A DNA stretch of 35,623 bases from Chryseobacterium sp. (lineage in GTDB: Bacteria; Bacteroidota; Bacteroidia; Flavobacteriales; Weeksellaceae). Where the stretch lies: NCBI GenBank assembly GCA_018260475.1, contig JAGLBA010000019.1:1-35623 (forward strand), written 5' to 3'. Below are positions 16,715 through 24,827 of this stretch, piece by piece (the stretch's first letter is position 1; the number at the start of each line of letters is the position of its first letter). The notes beneath the pieces are model-generated. The model was not told where the DNA came from and did no database searches. It was given only the letters and a program-made list of their open reading frames with translations. Both the position numbers and the translations under genes were made by a program.

Positions 16715-17479
16715 TTAATTTTTTTTTTCTGTAAGATACTTCCAATATCGCTTCGGTACATGCTGTATATGCAGTTTGGGATTTTTACGCGATGCAATCC
16801 CAGTTTTTATAAAGTAGCGCTGCCACATATGCTGAAAATATTTCTCCTCCTCGTGGTGAAATGCTTCAGAATGCTGCATCGCCAGAGTATTTTCAGGAAT
16901 AAAGGTATTCAGTTCCTGCAAATCCCATATAATGCCGTACTGCCTTTTCAAGTCATAAATCATCCATTTCTGATCTTGGTATCTTTGCTTGAAATGATTA
17001 GAAATTATTGGTAATACATTAAAATCGGGTTCTATTTTTGCAAAAAAAGACTCGTCCTGCAACTTTTCAAAGCGGATAAAAGCGTTCATCCGGTGTGTTT
17101 CCCTGCCTACCGATTTCACAATTTTGGCAATGGACATAATTTCCGGTGAGGCATAGTTTTCAAGGATATTTATTTTAGGATGTTTGATGCTTTCGGAGAC
17201 AGCAAAATAAACTAAACGCTCTCTTTCGGCATCTTCCGAGAGGAAAACACGCAGAAGATTGGAAAGTCCTACATTCCCCAAATTTTCTTTAATTTTAGTC
17301 CTGACGCGAGAAGATTTTTCTTCATTCGTTATCACAAATTGTTCTTCAGCAAAAAAATCTTTAACAATATTATTTTCTTCGCAAATAATTTTCGCATCTG
17401 AAATTTTGTATTCATAAACCTCAAAAATCGCTGTAAGAAGTCCGTCGAAACTACCATCATAAATCAATGTAACACCCAT
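16715..17479 (-). CDS. DUF4130 / TIGR03915-type putative DNA repair protein
   Basis: A 254-residue protein of the family always found beside the radical-SAM partner below. The start is ATG 17479 (MGVTLIYDGSFDGLLTAIFE), because it opens with the family's characteristic YDGSFDGLL; a GTG at 17518 lies inside the neighbouring gene. The ATG overlaps the radical-SAM stop by one base (TGATG). The C-terminal half (HRMNAFIRFEKLQDESFF, down to HWxRYF-like HMWQRYFIKTGIASRKNP) is the conserved part. In many bacteria it is fused to a uracil-DNA-glycosylase-like domain; no such domain is present here. The function is predicted from context only. Confidence 0.85.
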   Translation of the reverse strand: MGVTLIYDGSFDGLLTAIFEVYEYKISDAKIICEENNIVKDFFAEEQFVITNEEKSSRVRTKIKENLGNVGLSNLLRVFLSEDAERERLVYFAVSESIKHPKINILENYASPEIMSIAKIVKSVGRETHRMNAFIRFEKLQDESFFAKIEPDFNVLPIISNHFKQRYQDQKWMIYDLKRQYGIIWDLQELNTFIPENTLAMQHSEAFHHEEEKYFQHMWQRYFIKTGIASRKNPKLHIQHVPKRYWKYLTEKKN

Positions 17480-18744
17480 CAAAAAAGGCTTAACTGCTGA
17501 GAAAATGGACTGCTCCACTTGGATTTCATACCGCTAAGAATGATCTGCCGGAAATTTTTATCATCAATGAACTTCGCATTGACGTTAAAGGAATCAAATT
17601 CAATAAAATACTTGGCTCGATTTATAGCTACGCCCATTTTAAGCAAATGGTCGATATTAAGCTTCTGAAAAGTCCTAGCTTTCAATATTTTAAAAACGGA
17701 TTTCAGGCCTACCCCAGGAATCCGCATCAACATCTCTTTGGGTGCGGAATTGATATTAACAGGAAATTTATCACGGTTCCGTAATGCCCACGCCAATTTG
17801 GGATCGACTTCCAAATCAAGGAACGGATTATCCTTACTCAAAATTTCATCTGCTTCAAAACCATAAAAACGCATCAGCCAATCGGCCTGATAAAGTCTAT
17901 TTTCACGTTGTACGGGAACTTGCGACATGATCGAAGGAAGCCGAGGGTCTTCCAAGACGGGAACATATCCGGAATAGTATACGCGCCGCATACCAAAATT
18001 TTTGTAAAAATGGTCGGCCACCTTTATAATTTTCAAATCATTCTCATTAGTGGCTCCTACAATCATCTGCGTACTTTGTCCGGCTGGTGCAAATTTTGGT
18101 ACTTTTTTAAAAATTTTCTTCTCCTCTTTATAAAGTTGAAGTTCATTTTTAATAAGACCCATTGGCTTTATAAGTTCCTTGTGCGACTTTTCAGGCGCAA
18201 GAAGTTTTAGACCGCTTTCGGTTGGAATTTCGAGATTTATGGAAAGCCTGTCAGCGTAAAGGCCAGCCTCCTTTATCAGTTCATCACTTGCGCCAGGAAT
18301 TGATTTTAAGTGAATATAACCATTGAATTTGTGCTCATGCCGGAGTTTTTTGGCAACGCGCACCAGTCTTTCCATCGTGGTATCTGCATCCTTGAAAATC
18401 CCCGAACTTAAAAAAAGTCCTTCTATATAATTTCGTCTATAAAAATTGATGGTTAGATCCACAACTTCATCCACAGTGAAGGCGGCCCGTTTTATATCGT
18501 TTGATTTTCGCGAGACACAGTACGCACAATCAAAGATGCAGTGATTGGTAAGTAATATTTTTAGTAAAGAGATACATCTACCATCCTCCGTGTAACTGTG
18601 GCAGATTCCGGTACCGTGACTATTGCCTAGGCCACCGTTATTATTTTTTCGCTTACCACCGCTAGATGAGCAGGATACATCATACTTAGCCGCATCAGCA
18701 AGTATTTCCAACTTCTCATTTACTCTTTCAAAATTAAAAGACAT
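17479..18744 (-). CDS. Radical SAM protein, putative DNA modification/repair (TIGR03916-type)
   Basis: A 421-residue radical-SAM enzyme. The 4Fe-4S site is Cys69-x3-Cys73-x2-Cys76 (CIFDCAYC), after KILLTNH. A C-terminal helix-hairpin-helix (NSAPKEMLMRIPGVGLKSVF, near residue 340) suggests DNA binding. A Cys/Ser/Gly-rich N-terminal stretch (CSSSGGKRKNNNGGLG) is also typical of the family. This pairing with the DUF4130 protein is what defines the family, and a role in repairing or modifying DNA bases has been proposed, not shown. It is the first gene of a three-gene operon ending at 14987. Confidence 0.9.
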   Translation of the reverse strand: MSFNFERVNEKLEILADAAKYDVSCSSSGGKRKNNNGGLGNSHGTGICHSYTEDGRCISLLKILLTNHCIFDCAYCVSRKSNDIKRAAFTVDEVVDLTINFYRRNYIEGLFLSSGIFKDADTTMERLVRVAKKLRHEHKFNGYIHLKSIPGASDELIKEAGLYADRLSINLEIPTESGLKLLAPEKSHKELIKPMGLIKNELQLYKEEKKIFKKVPKFAPAGQSTQMIVGATNENDLKIIKVADHFYKNFGMRRVYYSGYVPVLEDPRLPSIMSQVPVQRENRLYQADWLMRFYGFEADEILSKDNPFLDLEVDPKLAWALRNRDKFPVNINSAPKEMLMRIPGVGLKSVFKILKARTFQKLNIDHLLKMGVAINRAKYFIEFDSFNVNAKFIDDKNFRQIILSGMKSKWSSPFSQQLSLF

Positions 18745-18925
18745 TTATATATTTTTTTGGCCTTAATTATATCAAACTCATAACCAATTTTTTTTAAAGA
18801 GGGTTCAATATCTAAAAGTAATCTTTCGTAATTATCTTTTATAAAGTATCCACCTTAATCTCAAATTAACGATAGACCTTTACACAAAAATTTTCGGCGC
18901 TTCCAGATATTTTTAATATCCTAAT

Positions 18926-19444
18926 TTATAATTTCAGTTCGCCTTCAATTCCGCCATCTTCAGTTTTAAGGCCGGTTACCGCTGCAAATAGCATTTTTGC
19001 CTGTGCTATAACTTTATTTTCCTTGGTTTCATAATAATAACCGTCTTGTGCCTTTACACCAATTACGCTGATTTGTGGGTCATCCTTACCGTCAAACCAA
19101 GCATTCGCGAAACTATTCCAATACTTTTCGATTAGTGCCTTATCTTGTGAAACAGATGCCTGCCCTTTGATGAAAGTATATTCATACGAGGAATGATTCA
19201 TAAAATAAAGTTCCACGTAATCATCATTTTTAATTTCTTGGTCTTTTAGACTATCGATTGAGCTTAAAAACCAAATTACACCGTTTTCATCAACCTCTTG
19301 TAAAGACATTGGCCGGCTATGCGACTCCCCATCTTGTGATTTTGTGGTAAAGAAGCAAATACGAGCAGGCTCTGCAAGTTCTTTAATTTTGTCGATAGCG
19401 TTTTTTCCTACTAAATCTTGTTTTGGTGATTGTGCTTGTCCCAT
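18926..19444 (-). CDS. Pyridoxamine 5'-phosphate oxidase-like (general stress protein 26 family)
   Basis: A 172-residue split-barrel flavin-binding protein. ATG 19444 (MGQAQSPKQDLVGK) is chosen because the longer reading overlaps the upstream gene. Family features are ARICFFTTKSQDGESHSRPM, near residue 30, and IWFLSSIDSLK, followed by VELYFMN. Homologues annotated as stress protein 26 bind FMN or FAD, and their reaction is unknown. It is last in a four-gene set and five bases after the SpoIIAA-like gene. Confidence 0.82.
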   Translation of the reverse strand: MGQAQSPKQDLVGKNAIDKIKELAEPARICFFTTKSQDGESHSRPMSLQEVDENGVIWFLSSIDSLKDQEIKNDDYVELYFMNHSSYEYTFIKGQASVSQDKALIEKYWNSFANAWFDGKDDPQISVIGVKAQDGYYYETKENKVIAQAKMLFAAVTGLKTEDGGIEGELKL

Positions 19445-19449
19445 AGTAT

Positions 19450-19821
19450 TTAATTTTTTGGTTGTGAAGCCCATTCTATAGCTTCGTTAATATCTTTATG
19501 TTTAAAAACTTTAAACTCCCCTATTGTTACCATGTTGAAAACTTTAGTAGCAGCATCTACCAAATCATTATCTGAAATAATTGCTGCTTTGTGCCAGTTT
19601 TTTAGTTCCTTCAATCCTAAAACCATATCTTCAAGCCAGGCTCCAGTGTTGAAATTAGAAACGTCCGTATCCAAAACCAACATATAGTTAAGATAATTGT
19701 GCTTCTCTGTAAATTTCGCAACTTCAGGAATTACCAAATTTTTGAAATCATCTTTTACTACTTCCCCACTTGCTTTAAATGCAACGAGAGTTTCCGGTAC
19801 ATCTTTAATTTTTGTGATCAT
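19450..19821 (-). CDS. SpoIIAA-like / STAS-fold protein
   Basis: A 123-residue protein of the SpoIIAA-like family (DUF3478). Its pattern is the usual one: a beta strand near residues 11-20 (TLVAFKASGEVVKDDFKN), then LNYMLVLDTD, then a helix and a second strand (WHKAAIISDNDLVDAATKVF), ending IGEFKVFKHKDINEAIEWAS. Such proteins are soluble and of unknown function, possibly lipid-binding. It lies six bases after the DCC-family gene, in the stress-type operon. Confidence 0.78.
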   Translation of the reverse strand: MITKIKDVPETLVAFKASGEVVKDDFKNLVIPEVAKFTEKHNYLNYMLVLDTDVSNFNTGAWLEDMVLGLKELKNWHKAAIISDNDLVDAATKVFNMVTIGEFKVFKHKDINEAIEWASQPKN

Positions 19822-19827
19822 AATATC

Positions 19828-20226
19828 TTAGTTTATAAATTTTTTCCGCTGTTCAGGGGTTGGTAATAAGCAACTCTCGCCAGCAAGTTTTTTGCGGTTT
19901 TCGGCTACTTTGTCGTACATTTTATTTAAAATAAATTTTGGTAAAATTTTTAGCGATAACAAACCTTTGTAGGCCCCGCCTAAAACCTCACCTATCTTTA
20001 TGACGGCATACATTTTCTTATAGTAATTTCCGTCTTTCAAAAAATAAAGCGTATCAAAAGTTATTAATGGTAAACCTTGATTTTGTAAAAAATTCTGCCC
20101 ATACTCGCTTTGTAAAGAAGCAAATTTGAAGCGATCGTGTGTATCATTATTTAAAATCCATTGCACCCAAAAATTGCAAAATCCACAATCGCCGTCGTAC
20201 AGCACTACATTATTATAATTATTCAT
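19828..20226 (-). CDS. Thiol-disulfide oxidoreductase of the DCC (DUF393) family
   Basis: A 132-residue protein with the family-defining N-terminal motif YDGDCGFCNFW (Asp11, Cys14, Cys17) and the central FASLQSEYGQNFL. The CxxC is thought to act in thiol-disulfide exchange. The length is normal for the family. Its start overlaps the end of the upstream unknown gene by eight bases, which implies translational coupling. Confidence 0.85.
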   Translation of the reverse strand: MNNYNNVVLYDGDCGFCNFWVQWILNNDTHDRFKFASLQSEYGQNFLQNQGLPLITFDTLYFLKDGNYYKKMYAVIKIGEVLGGAYKGLLSLKILPKFILNKMYDKVAENRKKLAGESCLLPTPEQRKKFIN

Positions 20227-20848
20227 CTTTATATTTCATTAAATTATCTGTGAAGACCTCCCACTGAATTTTGCTAGCAGCAGCAATTCCTGTATTAGCC
20301 ACCACGAAGTTTCGAATTTTATTTATCAAATTTTGGTCTGCGGTGTTAGGCACCTCGTTTCGTCCATGTACAGAAAACTGCACGATGTTATTCTGTTTTG
20401 CAATGACGAAGGTATTAGTGGCGTTTTCCCAATAAAAATGCGCCGTAGCATCGCCGTCTTTATACGGACAGTCACATGGACTCACTTCGAGAAGATAAAA
20501 TTCCACATTTCTAAACTTCCCTTCATCCATTCTCACCACTTCCACCCAATCATATTCAAATCCTTGTTGATTTTTAGGACCGGGTAGTTGCGTACGGATT
20601 TTATTGTTAAGTAAAGGAGGATCGCTTTTGAGGTTTCCTTCAAAATCTGTCAGTTCAAAAACAAAATTTTCTCCTCCTGCAAATTTACTCCATTTTGAGA
20701 CTGAAGTCAATCTTTTTTTCAATTCATTAAAATAGAGATTCGCGTGCTCAGCATCGCTTAATTCTTTATCTGCAAATGAGTTATTGGACGAGCCTTTGTC
20801 ATTCACTGGGAGAATTTCCTCGACCTCTATTTTTTGTGCTTGAAACAT
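20219..20848 (-). CDS. Unidentified protein, first gene of the stress-type operon
   Basis: A 209-residue soluble protein that I do not recognise. ATG 20848 (MFQAQKIEVEEILPVNDKGS) is used because the promoter at 20863-20892 excludes the longer frame. The visible sequence is an acidic N-terminus, a middle part with WVEVVRMDEGKFRNVEFYLL, a Cys pair in SPCDCPYKDGDATAHFYWE, and a C-terminal part with SKIQWEVFTDNLMKY. There is no signal peptide or membrane segment. Co-transcription with DCC, SpoIIAA-like and PPOX proteins hints at a stress or redox role. Confidence 0.7.
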   Translation of the reverse strand: MFQAQKIEVEEILPVNDKGSSNNSFADKELSDAEHANLYFNELKKRLTSVSKWSKFAGGENFVFELTDFEGNLKSDPPLLNNKIRTQLPGPKNQQGFEYDWVEVVRMDEGKFRNVEFYLLEVSPCDCPYKDGDATAHFYWENATNTFVIAKQNNIVQFSVHGRNEVPNTADQNLINKIRNFVVANTGIAAASKIQWEVFTDNLMKYKDE

Positions 20849-20862
20849 TGATTTATTTTGTA

Positions 20863-20892
20863 CAAATCTAATCAATAAAAACAATACACCAA
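20863..20892 (-). promoter_or_regulatory. Complete Bacteroidetes promoter of the stress-type operon
   Basis: On the minus strand: TTG (20892-20890), a spacer of exactly 19 bases, then TAGATTTG (20870-20863). This is the consensus TTG-N19-TAnnTTTG. It lies 14 bases before the ATG at 20848 and supports that start. Confidence 0.82.
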
Positions 20893-21100
20893 AATAAAAT
20901 TAATAATATAATATTAAACTATCAATAAATTTAAAATGCTCGATGGTATGCGTCTTCGCTTACAAAGCATCAAATATTCAATCTATAAATCCTTATTAAT
21001 CAGTCATTCCTAAACTAACGCAAATTTTTTGTCATTGATTAAAAGAAAATCGTTTGAAATCGATCCAGACCAGGTCTGAAACACCGAAAATGATGTTCTA

Positions 21101-21588
<488 letters not shown>

Positions 21589-21734
21589 CAAGGATTTTTA
21601 CCCAATATATTTGCACTCTAAGAATAGTTTACCACACAAAATCGTGCAAGAAAAAAAAAGAATTACTAAAATAAATTAACTGATTTTTAATATTGTTTTA
21701 TAGTTTTAATGTGCGACTAATCAGAATTTTGATT

Positions 21735-21766
21735 AAAAAAAAGCGGCTATTTGAAAGCCGCTTTTT
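21735..21766 (-). terminator. Rho-independent terminator after the esterase gene
   Basis: AAAGCGGCT / AGCCGCTTT form a 9-bp stem with a seven-base loop directly after the stop, followed on the minus strand by eight T. Confidence 0.9.
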
Positions 21767-22627
21767 CTATTCTTTAATAAATTTCAACATTGCCGGTAAT
21801 ACCAGTGATTTAAATTTTTTAGGGTTCGTAATTCTCGGCACATGGCCAAGGTTTTTCATAACGACCAGTTCGTGTGGGTAGCCCTTGGCAGTCAGTACGG
21901 AATCCAAATCGAAGCCTTGTTTTTTGTAAACTAAAAAATCGCGGTCGCCTTGTATAAGCAAAGTTGGGACAGGGCTTATATTCGCAATAGGACTGGCTTG
22001 TTTGAATTTTTCGATATTCTCGGGAATATATTTTTCGCCTACCACTTTTTCGAAAGTACGATGTGTGTACCACCTATAGGGCGATTTCATATAGTTCTCA
22101 GAGTAAAAATCTGTAGGCGCACTCATGGAAACTATTTTCTTTATAAGTTGCGGATGGGAATAGCCATAAAGCAGCACCAGATGCGCTCCGGCACTCTCAC
22201 CAAGCAACACGAGGTTATCAGGATTTAAATTCCATTTTTTAGAATTTTCCTTGAAAAAACGCACCGCAGAATCTATATCCGCCAACTGGTCTTTGTAAGT
22301 GATACCCTTTTTCACCAAGCGATAATTGATGCTCACAACCGGCAAATCCTCTTTGAAAAGTGCATTGCGAACATTCCACATGTGTTCTTTCCGCCCGATA
22401 GTCCAGCCGCCGCCATGTACCATGAACACTACCGGCGAATCGGTATTGCTATGGCTTGGTATAAATACATCCATCACATTTCTGGGATGATCACCGTATT
22501 TTATATTATAGATTTTCTTTGAATTACCTTTACTAACGGTACGATATTGGGAAGAGCAGGCGCCAAGCACCGCCAGCACAGCGCCCACCAGCCAATATCG
22601 GAAGATGTTAAGTTTATTTTTAATCAT
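21767..22627 (-). CDS. Alpha/beta-hydrolase lipoprotein (HSL/carboxylesterase-like)
   Basis: A 286-residue esterase anchored as a lipoprotein: the signal sequence ends in VLGACSS with Cys24. ATG 22627 (MIKNKLNIFRYW) is chosen because it places the hydrophobic stretch and lipobox correctly. Catalytic features are the oxyanion motif HGGGW (71-75), the nucleophile Ser145 in GESAGAH, an acid in QGDRD (Asp228 or Asp230), and His262 in LGHVPR. These match the hormone-sensitive-lipase-like branch. The substrate is unknown. It stands alone, with its own terminator. Confidence 0.87.
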   Translation of the reverse strand: MIKNKLNIFRYWLVGAVLAVLGACSSQYRTVSKGNSKKIYNIKYGDHPRNVMDVFIPSHSNTDSPVVFMVHGGGWTIGRKEHMWNVRNALFKEDLPVVSINYRLVKKGITYKDQLADIDSAVRFFKENSKKWNLNPDNLVLLGESAGAHLVLLYGYSHPQLIKKIVSMSAPTDFYSENYMKSPYRWYTHRTFEKVVGEKYIPENIEKFKQASPIANISPVPTLLIQGDRDFLVYKKQGFDLDSVLTAKGYPHELVVMKNLGHVPRITNPKKFKSLVLPAMLKFIKE

Positions 22628-22697
22628 GTTTATTTTAAATAAAAAATATTCCAAAACGCTTTGGTTTTGAAACATTTAGTATTCTTATCTTATTAGT

Positions 22698-23822
22698 TTA
22701 GTTAAAAAGATCTCTGACTTTATCGAAGAAAGTCTTTTCCTTACCCGACGGTTCCGCTACCATTTCGCCGTTATTCATTTGACTTTCAAAGAAATCGCGC
22801 TGTTCTTTGGTAAGGTTTTGCGGCGTCCAAACATTGATGTGGACAAACATATCACCATTGCTGTAACTGTCGATACTTGGCAATCCTTTACCTGCAAGTC
22901 TCAGGATTTTACCCGATTGCGTACCGGCGTCTACCTTTATTTTCACCTTTCCGCCTACGGTTGGGATTTCTTTTTGAGTACCGAGAGCCGCCTCTGCAAA
23001 GGAGATATAGAGTTCTTGATGCAGGTTGTCGCCCTCGCGTTTTATATTTTTATCTTCTTCCTCTTCTACTACCACGAGCAGGTCGCCCGGCATACCGCCA
23101 AACGGCGCATCATTTCCTTTGCCGCGAACATTCAGTTGAATGCCGTCGCGGGCACCAGCCGGAATATTGATGGTAACTTCCTCATCTTCCTTAATTAAAC
23201 CTTGAGCATTGGCTCCAGCAGGGATCTTATCGGCCACTTTCCCTATGCCTTGGCAGGTTGCGCAGGTTTGCTGGGTTTGCATTTGCCCAAACATAGTGTT
23301 CATAACCTTCATCTGTACACCGGTTCCATTACAAGCTGGGCAGGTCTTAGAAGTTGCACCCGGCGCCAGTTTCATTTTTTTAACCTTGATAGTTTTTTGG
23401 GTGCCGTTTACCATTTCTTCGAGGTTAAGTTTCAATCTCACGCGGAGATTGCTACCGCGTACCTGCTGAGTTCTGGCTTGGCCGCCGCCGAAGCCGCCAC
23501 CACCGAAATGCCCTCCAAAAATATCTCCGAACTGGCTGAAAATGTCTTCCATATTCATACCTCCGCCAAAGCCGGCACCTCCGAAACCACCGGCGCCGCC
23601 CGTTCCAGCATGTCCATACTGGTCATACCTTGCTCTTTTATTCTCGTCGCTTAGGACTTCGTAGGCTTCTGCTGCTTCCTTAAAGTTTTCTTCAGCCTCT
23701 TTATCGCCCGGATTTTTATCCGGGTGGTATTTGATCGCCATCTTGCGATAAGCCTTTTTTATCTCTTCCTGCGAAGCCGATTTGGAAATCCCAAGGACTT
23801 CGTAATAATCTCTTTTTGACAT
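22698..23822 (-). CDS. dnaJ: Chaperone DnaJ with a reduced zinc-binding domain
   Basis: A 374-residue Hsp40 co-chaperone that stimulates DnaK ATPase. The J domain has His33-Pro34-Asp35. A Gly/Phe-rich linker spans about 70-115, and the two C-terminal substrate-binding domains follow. The zinc region has only two CxxCxGxG motifs (161-168 CPACNGTG and 187-194 CATCQGIG) instead of four. The flanking positions of motifs 1 and 4 read KLAPGATSK and IPAGANAQG. The middle pair forms zinc site II in E. coli DnaJ, so site I is absent. It lies downstream of grpE on the same strand. Confidence 0.95.
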   Translation of the reverse strand: MSKRDYYEVLGISKSASQEEIKKAYRKMAIKYHPDKNPGDKEAEENFKEAAEAYEVLSDENKRARYDQYGHAGTGGAGGFGGAGFGGGMNMEDIFSQFGDIFGGHFGGGGFGGGQARTQQVRGSNLRVRLKLNLEEMVNGTQKTIKVKKMKLAPGATSKTCPACNGTGVQMKVMNTMFGQMQTQQTCATCQGIGKVADKIPAGANAQGLIKEDEEVTINIPAGARDGIQLNVRGKGNDAPFGGMPGDLLVVVEEEEDKNIKREGDNLHQELYISFAEAALGTQKEIPTVGGKVKIKVDAGTQSGKILRLAGKGLPSIDSYSNGDMFVHINVWTPQNLTKEQRDFFESQMNNGEMVAEPSGKEKTFFDKVRDLFN

Positions 23823-23931
23823 CTTTTTCTATGAATGATTAATGATTAGTGATGATTGATAATAAAATGAAGCAAATTAAATAGTTGCGTAGAGACCCGA
23901 AGAATAAAATCAATTATCAACCATCATTTAT

Positions 23932-23939
23932 CAAATATA
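23932..23939 (-). promoter_or_regulatory. Candidate -7 element for dnaJ
   Basis: TATATTTG on the minus strand starts four bases after the grpE stop and lies about 110 bases before dnaJ. No TTG at the expected -33 position. The 120-base gap is otherwise an AT-rich string of near-repeats of ATGATTA. Confidence 0.45.
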
Positions 23940-23942
23940 CTT

Positions 23943-24524
23943 TTAGTTTCCTATGACTACTTTTGCGAAACGAATGACTTTTTCGTTCAAGGTGTAGCCT
24001 GTTTCTATCACATCTACGATTTTCCCTTTCAAATCTTCGCTTGTAGCAGGTATTTGGGTGATGGCCTCATGCAAATCTACATTGAAGGCGTCGCCCTGCT
24101 TCACTTCTACAGGCTTGAGGCCTTTTTCGGTGAGGCGGTTCTTAAATTTGTTGTAAATGAGTTCCACGCCCTGTAGGTCTGCCTGGTTGCCGTTTTTCTG
24201 CATTTCCTTGATGGCTCTTTCAAAATCATCCAAAATGCCGAGCATGGCAACCATCATATCCTGATTGGCGTATTGGAAGAATTCCAATTTTTCCTTGTTG
24301 GTTCTTTTTTTATAGTTTTCAAATTCTGCAAAGAGGCGAATATACCGGTCTTTTTCTTCTGCCAAAAGTTCCTCTGTGGTAGGTTCCGCTGTCACCTCGT
24401 CCATAGGAATGGTTTCTTGTTGAGGCGTTTCATTTTGGGTGGAATTCAAATTTTCCTCGTTGATTTTTTGGTTTTCCTCGTTGATATTGAGGTTTTCTTC
24501 GTGTGTATCGTTATTTTCAGACAT
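23943..24524 (-). CDS. grpE: Nucleotide exchange factor GrpE
   Basis: A 193-residue nucleotide exchange factor for DnaK. ATG 24524 (MSENNDTHEEN) is preferred; a longer reading adds a non-homologous hydrophobic tail. The N-terminus is acidic and repetitive, with three near-identical heptad-like units (NEENLNI / NEENQKI / NEENLNS). The long coiled coil and beta-domain follow with the family sequence YIRLFAEFENYKKRTNKEK, then DDFERAI, HEAITQIP and VIETGYTLNEKVIRFAKVVI. The order grpE-dnaJ without dnaK is common in Bacteroidota. Confidence 0.93.
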   Translation of the reverse strand: MSENNDTHEENLNINEENQKINEENLNSTQNETPQQETIPMDEVTAEPTTEELLAEEKDRYIRLFAEFENYKKRTNKEKLEFFQYANQDMMVAMLGILDDFERAIKEMQKNGNQADLQGVELIYNKFKNRLTEKGLKPVEVKQGDAFNVDLHEAITQIPATSEDLKGKIVDVIETGYTLNEKVIRFAKVVIGN

Positions 24525-24712
24525 AAATTTAGTTTTAATGATTAGCATTTCGCAAAGATTTTGCCAAATAATAATAGTGGACAATAAGGCAGACTTCCGC
24601 GACTATGAGGGGAGTCATCTTTATATAACTCGGAATTCTGAACCTAAAATGCGAAAATTTAAAATTAGACCTCAAAACTTTTAACCATCTTGACGGCGAA
24701 TCTCGCACGCCC

Positions 24713-24820
24713 CGGATCGCAGCGGCTACCCCACAGCAAGCGAGGGGAAAGTTTGTGCGGCATGATTGTAAGCGCGGGCGCGAGGAGTAATAGCGGAGAG
24801 CCGGAAATGGCGCCTAAAAA
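24713..24820. ncRNA. Candidate structured intergenic element beside mntH
   Basis: A GC-rich block of about 105 bases in an AT-rich gap. The plus strand begins GGATCGCAGCGGCTACCCC and ends AGCGGAGAGCCGGAAATGG followed by CGCC and six A. From memory, intergenic sequences with this start and end recur in Weeksellaceae genomes and have a variable middle. The Rfam Flavo-1 motif is a possible identity, not checked. Short pairings such as GCC with GGC around GGAAAT near the 3' end suggest RNA structure. It might also be a dispersed repeat. Confidence 0.45.
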
Positions 24821-24827
24821 ATATCAC

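Noticed and set aside
18745-18880. Short minus-strand reading ending at 18746 with protein-like text (DNYERLLLDIEPSLKKIGYE)
   Set aside because: No start codon after the upstream in-frame stop and no known family; it may be a relic, but the evidence is too thin for a feature.
23202-23654. 150-codon open frame opposite dnaJ
   Set aside because: Shadow of the Gly/Phe-rich and zinc regions of dnaJ.
23823-23942. Near-repeats of ATGATTA between dnaJ and grpE, considered as a repeat array
   Set aside because: Irregular AT-rich motifs without constant units or spacers; ordinary for intergenic DNA of this base composition.
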